64,000 nt of DNA from Streptomyces lavendofoliae (GCF_014649735.1 NZ_BMTP01000002.1:551697-615696); one strand, 5' to 3'; counted from the first letter of the stretch, positions 16,120-24,542 are shown. Notes: generated from the letters alone by a model not told the origin. Translations and numbers: made by a program.

Positions 16120-17091
16120 ATGTCGGCTTGCGAGGACCTGGTACGGCGGTTGCGCGGGACCGTCGTCCCGGCGGTGGCGACCCCGATGGACGCGGCCGGC
16201 GCGGTGGACGCCGGGGCGCTGCGGGGGTACGCGGAGCGGATCGCCGCGGAACCGGTCGGCGGGGTCGCGGTGTGGGCCCACACAGGGCGGGGGTTGTACC
16301 TGTCGGAGCGGGACCGGCGCCGGGTCCTCGCGGTGTGGCGGGAGGCCGTCGGCGCGCCGGTGGTGGCGGGGGTCGGGGTGCCCCGCGCGGCCGGGCCGGT
16401 GGGTCTCGCGGACGCGGTGGACGCGACGGTGGCGATGGCGGTGGCCGCCGCGGAGGGCGGCGCGGACGCGGTGATGGTGTACCCGCTGGCGCAGTTGGAC
16501 GGGGACGAGGACGCCGCGGTGGAGTTGCACGAGCGGGTGGCGGCGGTGAGCGGGCTGCCGGTGGTCGGCTTCTTCCTGCACGGGGAGGCGGGGGGTTATC
16601 CGTATCCGCCCCGGCTGGTGGAGCGGCTGCTGGCGCTGCCGTCCGCCGTGGGGATCAAGCTGGCGACGCTGGACCGGGCGATGGCCTGTCAGGACGCGAT
16701 CGGGGCCGCCCGGCCGAGCGGCCGGCTGGTCGTCACGGGCGAGGACCGGATGTTCGGGCCGTCGCTGATGTGGGGGGCGGACACGGCGCTGGTGGGGATC
16801 GCGGCGGCCCGGGTGGCGTTGACGAGCGCGGTGCTGGCGTGCTGGCGGGCGGGTGACCACGAGGGTTTCGTGCGGGCGTCGGCGCGGCTGGACCGTTTCG
16901 CGGCGGTCACGTTCCTCGCGCCCATCGAGGGCTATGTGCAGCGGATGCTGTGGGCGGCGGTGTGGGAGGGCCTGATCCCGGAGGAGGCCGCGCACGATCC
17001 GTACGGCCCGCGGCTGCCGGAGGGTGAGCGGCGGGCGGTCGAGGAGTGCCTGGAGGCGCTCGCGAAGGAACCGGTCCCGGACAGCGCCTAG
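16120..17091 (+). CDS. Dihydrodipicolinate synthase/N-acetylneuraminate lyase family protein
   Basis: This 323-residue DapA-family TIM barrel is a class I aldolase or dehydratase fold. The Schiff-base lysine is K180 in AVGIKLATLD. The catalytic tyrosine of the usual PxxxYN segment is not present: the aligned stretch reads PVVGFFLHGEAGG, with Phe at the Tyr position. The phosphate or carboxylate loop GTTGE is replaced by AHTGRGLYL. It is thus a divergent member whose substrate differs from pyruvate plus aspartate semialdehyde. The start ATG (MSACEDLV) follows a weak ribosome site, and the perfect palindrome is 42 bp upstream. It is convergent with the beta-propeller gene, separated by a strong terminator. 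Confidence 0.85.
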   Translation: MSACEDLVRRLRGTVVPAVATPMDAAGAVDAGALRGYAERIAAEPVGGVAVWAHTGRGLYLSERDRRRVLAVWREAVGAPVVAGVGVPRAAGPVGLADAVDATVAMAVAAAEGGADAVMVYPLAQLDGDEDAAVELHERVAAVSGLPVVGFFLHGEAGGYPYPPRLVERLLALPSAVGIKLATLDRAMACQDAIGAARPSGRLVVTGEDRMFGPSLMWGADTALVGIAAARVALTSAVLACWRAGDHEGFVRASARLDRFAAVTFLAPIEGYVQRMLWAAVWEGLIPEEAAHDPYGPRLPEGERRAVEECLEALAKEPVPDSA

Positions 17092-17151
17092 CGGGGCGGC
17101 CCCGCGCGGCGCCCGCCCGCACGCGCCACCGGGCGGCGGAACGCCGGCCGA

Positions 17152-17179
17152 GTGCCCCCGGCCGGGTGGCCGGGGGCAC
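17152..17179. terminator. Bidirectional hairpin terminator
   Basis: A perfect 12-bp stem (GTGCCCCCGGCC and its complement) with a GGGT tetraloop lies between the convergent DapA-family and beta-propeller genes. Confidence 0.85.
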
Positions 17180-17191
17180 CATGAGGGGCCG

Positions 17192-19288
17192 TCAGTTGGC
17201 GAGGAGGCCCTTCAGGACCGCCTCGTACTGCGCGGTGATCCGCGACGGCGTCCCCGACGGGCACAGCGGGTCGAGCCGGAGCCGGGCGAGGGCGCGGGTG
17301 GCGACGCCCCAGGCGTACCACGTGGCCCGCTCCCAGGCCAGCTGCGGCGGGTTGTACCACCCGTCGCCCAGCCCGCCGAGGACGAGCTCGGCCTCGCCGT
17401 CGCCGGCCTCGAGCGGTCCGAGCCGGTAGACGGAGCCGCCGAAGACGGAGGCGTAGACCTGGCCGAAGTGGACGCTGATCTCGCCGTAGCTGGGGAGCTT
17501 GCCGGTCCTCAGGACGGTCCGGGACTCGATGTCCATGGCGAACCAGTTGCCCGACTGCCGCTTGTAGACGCCGTACAGGATGCCGTTGTGCACCTCGATG
17601 TGCTGGATGCTGGCGTTGCCCTCGACGGGCGTGACCTCCCACAGAACGGTGCGGCGGCGCACGTCGTAGGCGACGACGGTGGCGTTGGGCCGGGTCGGGG
17701 TGACGCTGCCGCCGCCCCAGGTGTCGCCGGCGAGGTAGGCGGTCCGGTGGCCGATCCGGTCGTCGAGGGCGACGGACATCACGCTCTGGTCGGTGATGGG
17801 GTCCTTGTGGACGGTGAGCCTGCCGCGTGAGCGCTCCACGAAGGTGAGGGCGCCCTTGAGGCCGCCGGCCGGCGGCGCGCTCGTCACCAGCAGGAGGTCC
17901 TGCTCGGGGACGTACGCCATGTCCGTGGGTCGTTGCTGGTCGTTCTCGATGAAGCCCATCGAACGGACCTTGCCGCGGCGGGGGTCGATCTCCAGGAACT
18001 CGGTGCTCGGGTACATCGCCGCGTACACCTTGCCGCCGATCGCCCGGAGCGTCTTGGGTTCGCCGGGGATCCTGATGCGCGCGGAGGTGCCGTGCGCGGG
18101 CCGGTGGGTCGTCAGGGAGTAGTGCCCGCCGACGTGGACGGTGCCGCCGGACTCGTAGGCGATGGACTGGACGGGGTCCGGGCCGGACAGGCCGATGTCG
18201 ATCAGCTCGACGACCTCCGACTTCCCGGTGGCCAGGTCGAGCCACCACAGCCGGCCGCTGCCCACCGCGCCCAGCATCCTCCCGTCCGGGAGGGGGACGA
18301 GGGCGCGGTGCTCGTCGCCGGTGGCGGGGGCGGCGACCTTGACGAGGGTGTCGCCGTCGCGCCGGTAGACGGTGCCGGTGGGACGGCCGACGCAGTAGAG
18401 GGTGCCGTCGTCGGTGACCGTCAGCGCGTCGGCGATGCGCTCGGGGGCGGGGATGGGGATGACGTGGGCGTCGCTGCCGTCCGGGGCGAGGTCGACGATG
18501 GACCTGCCGAAGGAGCCGTAGACCCGGCCACCGCGCGCGAGGAGGGCGGAAGCGCCGCCGTACGGGGTCGGGGTGATGTTCCGTTTGACGCCGGTCGCCC
18601 GGTCGTAGGCGACGATGTAGCCGCGCGGCAGGGTGCCGGCGTACACGTAGGCGTCGTCGGCGGCGATGGCCCGGACGTACTGTTCGCCGGGCATCGCGAG
18701 GCCGAGATTGCGGAGCCTGCCGGTATCGGGCTTGTACTCCCAGACCTCGCCGCGCGGGCTGGTGCCGGCGTAGACGGTGCCGTCGGGGGCGGTGGTGAGG
18801 CACCAGACGAAGCCGCCGGCCGGGCCGACGGTGCCGATGCGGGTGACGGTGCCGGTGGTGGGGTCGATGCGGTGGATGTCGGGGAAGGGGTAGGTGCCGA
18901 TGTACACCTGGCCGCCGGAGACGGTGGCCGCCCAGCCGCCGTCACCGCGGTCGAGCCGGAAGGTTCTGGTCAGCTTTCTGGTCGTCAGGTCGATCTCGCC
19001 GACGAGGGTGGGGTTCTGGCCGCGGGCGACGACGTACGCGTGGTCGCCCAGGACCGTGGTGCCGACGATCGCCGCCGTCAGGGACGCGATGCCGTACGTG
19101 GTGACCGCGGGCCCGGAGCAGCGGTGCCCGGCCGTGCTCGCGCCGTCCGCCGGAGCGGTTCCGGCCGCCGGTGCGGGGCCGGCCGTTGGTGTCGTGGCGG
19201 CGTGTGCCGCGCTGGGGGTGATGGTCTGTCCCGCCACTGCCGCCAGGGTGGCCCCGGCTCCGGCGTTGAGCAGTCGCCTGCGTTCCAT
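17192..19288 (-). CDS. Tat-exported beta-propeller protein of unknown function
   Basis: This 698-residue secreted protein has an N-terminal twin-arginine signal (MERRRLLNAGAGATLAAVAG, then AHA). An Ala/Pro/Gly linker precedes many repeats of propeller-like strands, for example GQVYIGTYPFPDIHRIDPTTG, DGTVYAGTSPRGEVWEYKPD, DAYVYAGTLPRGYIVAYDR and GRLWWLDLATGKSEVV, enough for two propellers. No catalytic motif is recognised. The ATG with a GGAGAGG ribosome site was chosen; longer forms would bury the Tat motif. Tat export suggests a folded or cofactor-bearing extracellular protein that binds or cleaves the compound taken up by the ABC importer. It is 35 bp downstream of the amidohydrolase and probably the last gene of the leftward operon. 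Confidence 0.8.
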   Translation of the reverse strand: MERRRLLNAGAGATLAAVAGQTITPSAAHAATTPTAGPAPAAGTAPADGASTAGHRCSGPAVTTYGIASLTAAIVGTTVLGDHAYVVARGQNPTLVGEIDLTTRKLTRTFRLDRGDGGWAATVSGGQVYIGTYPFPDIHRIDPTTGTVTRIGTVGPAGGFVWCLTTAPDGTVYAGTSPRGEVWEYKPDTGRLRNLGLAMPGEQYVRAIAADDAYVYAGTLPRGYIVAYDRATGVKRNITPTPYGGASALLARGGRVYGSFGRSIVDLAPDGSDAHVIPIPAPERIADALTVTDDGTLYCVGRPTGTVYRRDGDTLVKVAAPATGDEHRALVPLPDGRMLGAVGSGRLWWLDLATGKSEVVELIDIGLSGPDPVQSIAYESGGTVHVGGHYSLTTHRPAHGTSARIRIPGEPKTLRAIGGKVYAAMYPSTEFLEIDPRRGKVRSMGFIENDQQRPTDMAYVPEQDLLLVTSAPPAGGLKGALTFVERSRGRLTVHKDPITDQSVMSVALDDRIGHRTAYLAGDTWGGGSVTPTRPNATVVAYDVRRRTVLWEVTPVEGNASIQHIEVHNGILYGVYKRQSGNWFAMDIESRTVLRTGKLPSYGEISVHFGQVYASVFGGSVYRLGPLEAGDGEAELVLGGLGDGWYNPPQLAWERATWYAWGVATRALARLRLDPLCPSGTPSRITAQYEAVLKGLLAN

Positions 19289-19323
19289 GCGTCCCTCTCC
19301 TGTTTCCGGTGGTTCGGATCGCC

Positions 19324-20082
19324 TCACACGACCGGTGGCAGCGCCGTGCCGACCTTCAGGCCGAACAGCTCCGCCGCGTTGCGCCACAGCACTCGCTCCA
19401 GCTCTTCCTCCGTGAACCGCGCGTCCCGGACCACGCCCAGGGACACGCAGGGGTCGATCAGTGTCGCGTCGGTGCCGAAGAGCATCCGTTCGACGGGGAC
19501 GCCGGCCGCGCGGGCGTACGCGATCCGTCCCGCGTCGGTGGCCGTGCGGCAGTGCTCCAGGTAGAGGCGGTCGCAGGCGGCCGCGGCGTGCGCCGCCTCG
19601 CGCCAGGCGTCGCCGCCCGCGTGGCCCATGATCACGCGCAGCCCGGGCCGGGCGTCCACCAGCTCCGGCAGGAGAGTGACCTCCCGCCCCCAGGTGTGCA
19701 GCAGGAGCGGTACGCCGGCCTCGGCGACGACGTCGAACGCCTCGGCCATCTCGCGGGTGCCGGGCATCCGCCCGGGGTAGTGGGTGTGGATCTTGGCGCC
19801 CACGAACCGGCCGGTGTCCAGGCAGCGGCGGAGGTCGGCGGCGCTCTCCTCCGCGCGGTTGGGGTTGACGACGGCGTACCCGAACAGCCGGGGCCGGGTC
19901 TCCAGGGCCTCCCGGAGCGCGGCGTTCCCGGCGACCGCGTCGTACACCACGGCCTCGGACGCCGAGACGATCTGGAAGTCGATGCCGTAGCGGTCCATCT
20001 GGGCGAGGTTGGTGTCCGCGTCGCCGGTCGTCAGGTGGAACTGCCAGCGGCCCACATGGGCGTGCACATCGATGATCGGCAT
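19324..20082 (-). CDS. Amidohydrolase (PF04909-type, metal-dependent)
   Basis: This 252-residue TIM-barrel metal hydrolase or decarboxylase has an intact-looking site: H7 and H9 in DVHAHVGRW, KIHTHYPG, LLLHTWGRE, MGHAGGDAW and the Asp in LFGTDATL. Its D-x-H-x-H-x-GRW opening matches the protein at 11002-11778, indicating paralogy. Its ATG overlaps the stop of the upstream amidohydrolase-like gene by one base (TGATG). It belongs to the leftward operon DegT, degenerate amidohydrolase, this gene, then the Tat propeller. Confidence 0.83.
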   Translation of the reverse strand: MPIIDVHAHVGRWQFHLTTGDADTNLAQMDRYGIDFQIVSASEAVVYDAVAGNAALREALETRPRLFGYAVVNPNRAEESAADLRRCLDTGRFVGAKIHTHYPGRMPGTREMAEAFDVVAEAGVPLLLHTWGREVTLLPELVDARPGLRVIMGHAGGDAWREAAHAAAACDRLYLEHCRTATDAGRIAYARAAGVPVERMLFGTDATLIDPCVSLGVVRDARFTEEELERVLWRNAAELFGLKVGTALPPVV

Positions 20083-20840
20083 CAGGCGAGCAGCTCCTCG
20101 ACGTTCTTGGTGGCGATGGCGGCGCGGTCGTCGGGCGAGATGTCGGCGTACCGCAGCTTCAGCGTCTGCGGCGAGATGTCCATGAAGGGCGTGCGGGAGC
20201 CGAAGACCAGGTGGCGCGGACCGACGGCGTCGATGACCCGTTCGATGGAGTCGGGTCCCGACAGCATGCGGGTGGTGGCCCGGAAGCCGGGCTCGTCGCG
20301 GGCCATCAGGAGAAAGTCGGCGAGCAGGTAGGCGTGCAGGTCGAGGAAGATCACGTCGGCGCCGCGGTCCATGAGGGGCGGTCCGAAGCGGCGGGGGTCG
20401 CCGTCGTGGAGGAGCACCATGCCGCGGTCGATCGCCAGCCCGGCCACGCGCCGGTAGCCGGGGAAGCCGGGCTCGGCCGCCTGTTCGAGGGTGAACAGCC
20501 TCAGGAAGCGGACGCCGGCGGCGGTCAGTTCGTCGAGCCGGTCCTCGGCGGTCAGGGCGTCGCGGACGTCGACGGTGCCGACGGGCAGGAGTTCGGGGCA
20601 GCCGGCGAGGTCGCGCAGCGTCTCGGCGTTGCCCGCCCCGTCGTCGAAGAGCGGGCCGCGGGTGGAGAGCGCGAGGGCGCCCGCGACCGGGGAGGAACGC
20701 AGGTGGGCGCGGACCTCGTCGAGGCCGGTGTCCCGGGGGTGCCGGGGCCACGGCCCGTACAGGACGTCGACGTCCCAGCCGATGTGCTCCTCGGGGCTGG
20801 GCCTGAGCCACTCGTACGTCGGTTGCGGTGACACGGTCAT
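20082..20840 (-). CDS. Amidohydrolase-fold protein lacking metal ligands (probable pseudoenzyme)
   Basis: This 252-residue paralogue of the amidohydrolases has no D-x-H-x-H: the region reads WDVDVLYGPWPRHPRDTG. The C-terminal metal Asp is replaced in LVFGSRTPFMD. Its closest look-alike in the window is the protein at 10298-11005, with the same D-x-D/N...GPxP opening. Histidines remain in FLDLHAYL and VLLHDGDP, so residual metal binding is possible. It is coupled to the DegT gene (ATGA) and to the intact amidohydrolase (TGATG), mirroring the first operon. I infer a dead subunit paired with an active one. Confidence 0.75.
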   Translation of the reverse strand: MTVSPQPTYEWLRPSPEEHIGWDVDVLYGPWPRHPRDTGLDEVRAHLRSSPVAGALALSTRGPLFDDGAGNAETLRDLAGCPELLPVGTVDVRDALTAEDRLDELTAAGVRFLRLFTLEQAAEPGFPGYRRVAGLAIDRGMVLLHDGDPRRFGPPLMDRGADVIFLDLHAYLLADFLLMARDEPGFRATTRMLSGPDSIERVIDAVGPRHLVFGSRTPFMDISPQTLKLRYADISPDDRAAIATKNVEELLA

Positions 20841-21961
20841 GATGCGGCGACCTTCCCCAGCGCCTGCGCGATCCGTTCGACGTCGTCCTCGCGGTAGGCC
20901 TCGTTCCACGGCAGAACCAGCAACGTACGGTCGATGAGCCGCTCGGCGCGAGGACACAGGCCCGGCGGGTACCCGGACAGTGCCGGATTGGCGTACAGCG
21001 GCCGCTCCAGGTAGCCGGGCAGGGCCGGGACGCCGAGCCCCTCCAGTGCCGCCGCCCAGCGGGTGTTGTCGTCGACCAGCAGGGGGACCACCCACCAGGC
21101 GTGTCCCGGGTACGGCCGGGGCACCGTCACCCCGGGCAGGGCGGCGACGGCGTCGGCGAGGAGCCGGGCGCTCGCGCGGCGGCGGGCGACGACTCCGGCG
21201 ACCCGCGTGAGCTGGACGCGGGCGACCGCCGCGACCAGCTCGGTCATCCGGTAGTTCAGGCCCATGGTGCGGTGGATGCGGCCCTCGGCGCGGTCCCAGC
21301 CCTTGTCCATGAACAGCCGCATCCGGGTGGCGAGCGCGGGGTCGTCGGTGATGCTCAGCCCGCCGTCGCCGGCCGTGATGTGCTTGTACTGCTGGAGGCT
21401 GAAGCAGGCGATGTCGCCGATGGTGCCGAGCAGCCGCCCCTCGCCGTCCTCCCCGAGCCACGCCTGCGCGCAGTCCTCGATGAGCAGCACCCCGTGCCGG
21501 TCGCAGATCTCGCGCAGCCGTACGGTGTCGGCGGCGCCGCCGAAGAGGTGGACGGCGATGACGGCTCTGGTGCGCGGGGTGATCGCCGCCTCGACGGCGT
21601 CCGGGTCGAGGTTCCCGTCGTCCTCCCGTACGTCGGCGAAGACGACCCGTGCGCCCTGGGCGAGGACCGGGGCGACGGTGCCGAAGTCGGAGATCGGCGT
21701 GGTGACGACCTCGTCGCCGGGGCCGACTCCGGCGGCGGCGACGGCGAGGTGCAGGGCGGCGGTTCCCGAGCTGGAGGAGACGGCCTCGGCACGCCCGTAC
21801 AGCCGGGCCATCTCGCACTCCAGCTCCCGGGCCTCCCGGCCGAACGCCCCGCACAGGACGGCCGAGTCGAGGACCCGGAGCACCGCCGCGCGTTCCTCCT
21901 CGCCGAACGTCCTTCCCCGGGGGTCCAGAACTGTGGGCAGCGGCATTTCCCGTTGCGGCAT
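20837..21961 (-). CDS. DegT/DnrJ/EryC1/StrS-type PLP aminotransferase
   Basis: This is the second PLP aminotransferase of the locus (374 residues). Landmarks are SSSSGTAALHLAVAAAGVGPG, VVTTPISDFGTVAP, LLIEDCAQAWLGEDG and CFSLQQYKHITAGDGG with the PLP lysine. The last region resembles DegT proteins with a Q-x-Y-K site rather than the QSGK of the first copy, so the two probably act on different substrates. The start MPQREMPLP has an upstream GAGAGG; a second ATG at 21946 is possible. It heads the leftward operon under the operator-promoter at 21991-22035. Confidence 0.9.
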   Translation of the reverse strand: MPQREMPLPTVLDPRGRTFGEEERAAVLRVLDSAVLCGAFGREARELECEMARLYGRAEAVSSSSGTAALHLAVAAAGVGPGDEVVTTPISDFGTVAPVLAQGARVVFADVREDDGNLDPDAVEAAITPRTRAVIAVHLFGGAADTVRLREICDRHGVLLIEDCAQAWLGEDGEGRLLGTIGDIACFSLQQYKHITAGDGGLSITDDPALATRMRLFMDKGWDRAEGRIHRTMGLNYRMTELVAAVARVQLTRVAGVVARRRASARLLADAVAALPGVTVPRPYPGHAWWVVPLLVDDNTRWAAALEGLGVPALPGYLERPLYANPALSGYPPGLCPRAERLIDRTLLVLPWNEAYREDDVERIAQALGKVAAS

Positions 21962-21990
21962 CGGGGGATTATCCTCTCGGCAGCACACGA

Positions 21991-22035
21991 TTTACGGCCT
22001 GGGCCGAAAGTAGAACCCCTGTCGGCGGCCGTCAA
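21991..22035 (-). promoter_or_regulatory. Promoter with palindromic operator, divergent regulator side
   Basis: Read on the minus strand: -35 TTGACG (22030-22035), 17-bp spacer, -10 TACTTT (22007-22012), overlapping the operator CTTTCGGCCCAGGCCGTAAA (21991-22010). The first 16 bases of that operator are identical to the one at 6874-6893. It serves the leftward aminotransferase operon and lies 85 bp before the rightward regulator gene, so autoregulation is likely. Confidence 0.87.
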
Positions 22036-22094
22036 TCAGGCGTCACCGAGCAAGTCGCACCCGCGAGTCCACCCGGCAGAACGGAGACCGGACC

Positions 22095-23354
22095 ATGCCG
22101 CTCACGGTCGGCGTGATAGGTCCCGAGGACCTGGTCCACAAGGTGGTCGCGGTCGCCGACCGCGCGGGATCCGCCCGGCTGCTGCCGCTGCCGTACCGTC
22201 ACGAGGACGAGACGACCCAGGTGGTGGCGGGGGCGCGGTCCCGGGCGGACGCACTGCTGTTCACCGGCGTCGTACCGCACGCGCTGGCTGACGCGGCGGG
22301 CGCGCTCGACCGGCCGGCGATGTACGTGCCGTACAACGGCGCCACGCTGCTGCGGGCGCTGGTCGAGCTGCTGCGGCTCGGGCACGACGTGTCGCGGGTG
22401 TCGATCGACACGCTGCGCCGCGAGGAGGTGCTGGAGACGATGGCGGAGGCCAAGCTGCCCACGGACCGGGTGCGGGTGCTGCCGTACCGGCCGGGGCTGA
22501 CGTCCGCGGACATCGTCGACTTCCACCTGGACGCGCGGGACACGAAGAAGACCAGGGTGGCCATCACCTGTCTCGGCTCGGCGTTCCACGTGCTGGAGCA
22601 GCACACCCACGCGGTACGCCTGGCACCGTCCCGGCACTCGATACTGGCCACCCTCCAGGCGCTGGTGCTCGACACGGCCGGGCGGCACAGCGGTGACGCC
22701 CAGGTGGCACTGGGCATCGTCGACCTGCCGCCGGGCACGGGCGTGGACGCGCGGCTGCCGGAGGACATACGGGTGCTCGGCGGCAGCCTCGCCGAGCTGC
22801 CGGACGGGCGCCGGCTGGTGGTGACCACCCGCGGGGTGCTGGAGACGGCGACGGAGCGGTTCACCCGTATCCCGTTCCTCGACGCCCTGGCGTCCCGGCA
22901 CGGTTCCGCGCACGTGGGCTTCGGCCTGGGGCGTACGGCGGCGGAGGCGGAGGCGCTGGCCCGGCGGGCGGTCGGCCGGGCGCGCTCGGTCGGCCCGGCG
23001 GCCGGGGTGGTGTCGCTGGTGGACGACGTGGACATCGTCATCGCGCCGGACTCCCCCGCGGAGGCGGGCGCCGGGGGCGAGTCCGCGCCCGCTCCGTGGC
23101 CGGAGAACCCGGCACTGCTGGCCCGCCGGGTCGGCCTGCACCCGAACACCCTGGACCGGCTGCGGGAACTGGCCGCGGCCGACGGCGACACGGGCGTGAC
23201 CGCCCACCGTGTCGCCGAGCACCTGTCCGTCCAGCAGCGCACGGCCCGCCGCATCCTCAAGCGCCTGGAGCGGGCGGGCGTCGCCGTACCGACCGGGAGC
23301 CGCGAGGAGGGGCGGACCGGCCGCCCCCCGATCGTCTACCGGGTCCTGCTCTAG
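22095..23354 (+). CDS. Three-part transcriptional regulator, probable controller of the locus
   Basis: This 419-residue protein has a C-terminal winged HTH (about 350-419; TAHRVAEHLSVQQRTARRIL then wing TGRPPIVYRVLL). The N-terminal ~200 residues look like a PrpR_N or substrate-sensor-like alpha/beta domain (VGVIGPEDLVHKVVAVAD; RPAMYVPYNGATLLRALVEL). The middle contains GFGLGRTAAEAEALARRAV, the pattern seen in degenerate GGDEF/GTP cyclohydrolase III-like domains of some regulators. It has no response-regulator receiver. It is divergent from the aminotransferase operon, with the shared operator between them, making it the best candidate to bind the three palindromes. GGAG lies 9 bp before the ATG. 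I have not matched it to a named family. Confidence 0.78.
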   Translation: MPLTVGVIGPEDLVHKVVAVADRAGSARLLPLPYRHEDETTQVVAGARSRADALLFTGVVPHALADAAGALDRPAMYVPYNGATLLRALVELLRLGHDVSRVSIDTLRREEVLETMAEAKLPTDRVRVLPYRPGLTSADIVDFHLDARDTKKTRVAITCLGSAFHVLEQHTHAVRLAPSRHSILATLQALVLDTAGRHSGDAQVALGIVDLPPGTGVDARLPEDIRVLGGSLAELPDGRRLVVTTRGVLETATERFTRIPFLDALASRHGSAHVGFGLGRTAAEAEALARRAVGRARSVGPAAGVVSLVDDVDIVIAPDSPAEAGAGGESAPAPWPENPALLARRVGLHPNTLDRLRELAAADGDTGVTAHRVAEHLSVQQRTARRILKRLERAGVAVPTGSREEGRTGRPPIVYRVLL

Positions 23355-23447
23355 CCCTGGCCCCACCGCTCGCGGCCCGGGCCCCCATCCCGACATCGCA
23401 GCCGCCGCGGTGGAAGCGCCGCACGGCGGAGACCAAGGAGCTCGCGC

Positions 23448-24542
23448 GTGAGAATCGCCTCGTTCCACACCCGTGTCGTCCGTGCCCGCTACCGCCGCCC
23501 GTTCGTCATCAGCAGCGGCACCAGCCCCGACCTCGTGAGCCTCGTCGTGGAGGTGCGGACGGCCGACGGGGCGTCGGGTTTCGGCGAGGCGTCGCCGATG
23601 ACCGCGTACACCGGCGAGACCCTCGCGGGGCTCGGCGCGGCGGTGACCGAGCACGTCGCGCCCGCGCTCGTCGGCCGCGACCCGCGCGACCTGGCGGGCG
23701 CCCATGCCGCGATGGACGCCGCCATCCGGGGCCAGCACCTGGCCAAGGCGGCACTCGACCTCGCGCTGCACGACCTGGCGGCGCGCGACGCCGGGTGGCC
23801 GGCCCACCTGCTGCTGGGCGGCGGGCGGGTGACCGCCGAGGTGCCGACGACCTGGGTGGTCGGGCTGGGCACGCTCGACGAGATGGCGGAGGAGGCGGCC
23901 CGGTACGCGGCGGCCGGCTTCCGGCACGTCAAGCTGAAGGGCGGGGAGGACCCGGCGCTCGACGTGGAGCTGGTGGCCGCCGTGCGCAAGGCCGTTCCCG
24001 AGTCGGTGGAGCTGTCGCTGGACGCCAACGAGGGGTACGCCCCCGGCGACGCGGCCCGCGCGGTGGGCCGGCTGGCGGACGCCGGACTGGACCTGGTGGA
24101 GCAGCCGCTGCCCCGCTGGGACCTGGAGGGCATGGCGGCGCTGCGGGCCCGGGGCGCGGTGCGGGTGATGGCGGACGAGTCGGTGCAGTCGGCGCACGAC
24201 GCGCTGGAGGTGGTGCGGCGGGGCGCGGCCGATGTGCTGAACATCAAGATCCTGAAGGTGGGCGGGCTGTACCGGGCGCGCCAGATCGCGGCGCTGGCCC
24301 AGACGGCCGGGCTCGCGGTGAAGATCGGCACCATGCCGGAGCTGGGTGTGGCGACGCTGGCCGCCGCCCACCTGTCGGCGGCGCTCCCCCACGCCACGGT
24401 CCCGCCGGACCTCGTGGGGCCGCTGCTGGTGGAGGAGGAGCCGCTGGCTCCGGCGGCGTTCGCCGGGACGCCGGGCACCGGACTGGTGGAACTGCCGCTC
24501 GCGCCGGGGCTGGGGCACGGGCTGGAGGGCACGGCCGGCTGA
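23448..24542 (+). CDS. Enolase-superfamily enzyme (mandelate racemase/muconate lactonizing type)
   Basis: This 364-residue enolase-superfamily protein has a complete active site: K-x-K at 162-164 (HVKLKGG), metal ligands D192 (LDANEGY), E218 (VEQPLP) and D243 (ADESV), and a second lysine in NIKILKVGG (267/270). The layout with lysines on both strands is that of the MLE subgroup, which includes cycloisomerases, racemases and dipeptide epimerases; sugar-acid dehydratases usually use other residues. The GTG start has AAGGAG upstream. It follows the regulator on the same strand after 93 bp. It may epimerise or dehydrate an intermediate of the neighbouring pathway; this is inference. Confidence 0.87.
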   Translation: MRIASFHTRVVRARYRRPFVISSGTSPDLVSLVVEVRTADGASGFGEASPMTAYTGETLAGLGAAVTEHVAPALVGRDPRDLAGAHAAMDAAIRGQHLAKAALDLALHDLAARDAGWPAHLLLGGGRVTAEVPTTWVVGLGTLDEMAEEAARYAAAGFRHVKLKGGEDPALDVELVAAVRKAVPESVELSLDANEGYAPGDAARAVGRLADAGLDLVEQPLPRWDLEGMAALRARGAVRVMADESVQSAHDALEVVRRGAADVLNIKILKVGGLYRARQIAALAQTAGLAVKIGTMPELGVATLAAAHLSAALPHATVPPDLVGPLLVEEEPLAPAAFAGTPGTGLVELPLAPGLGHGLEGTAG

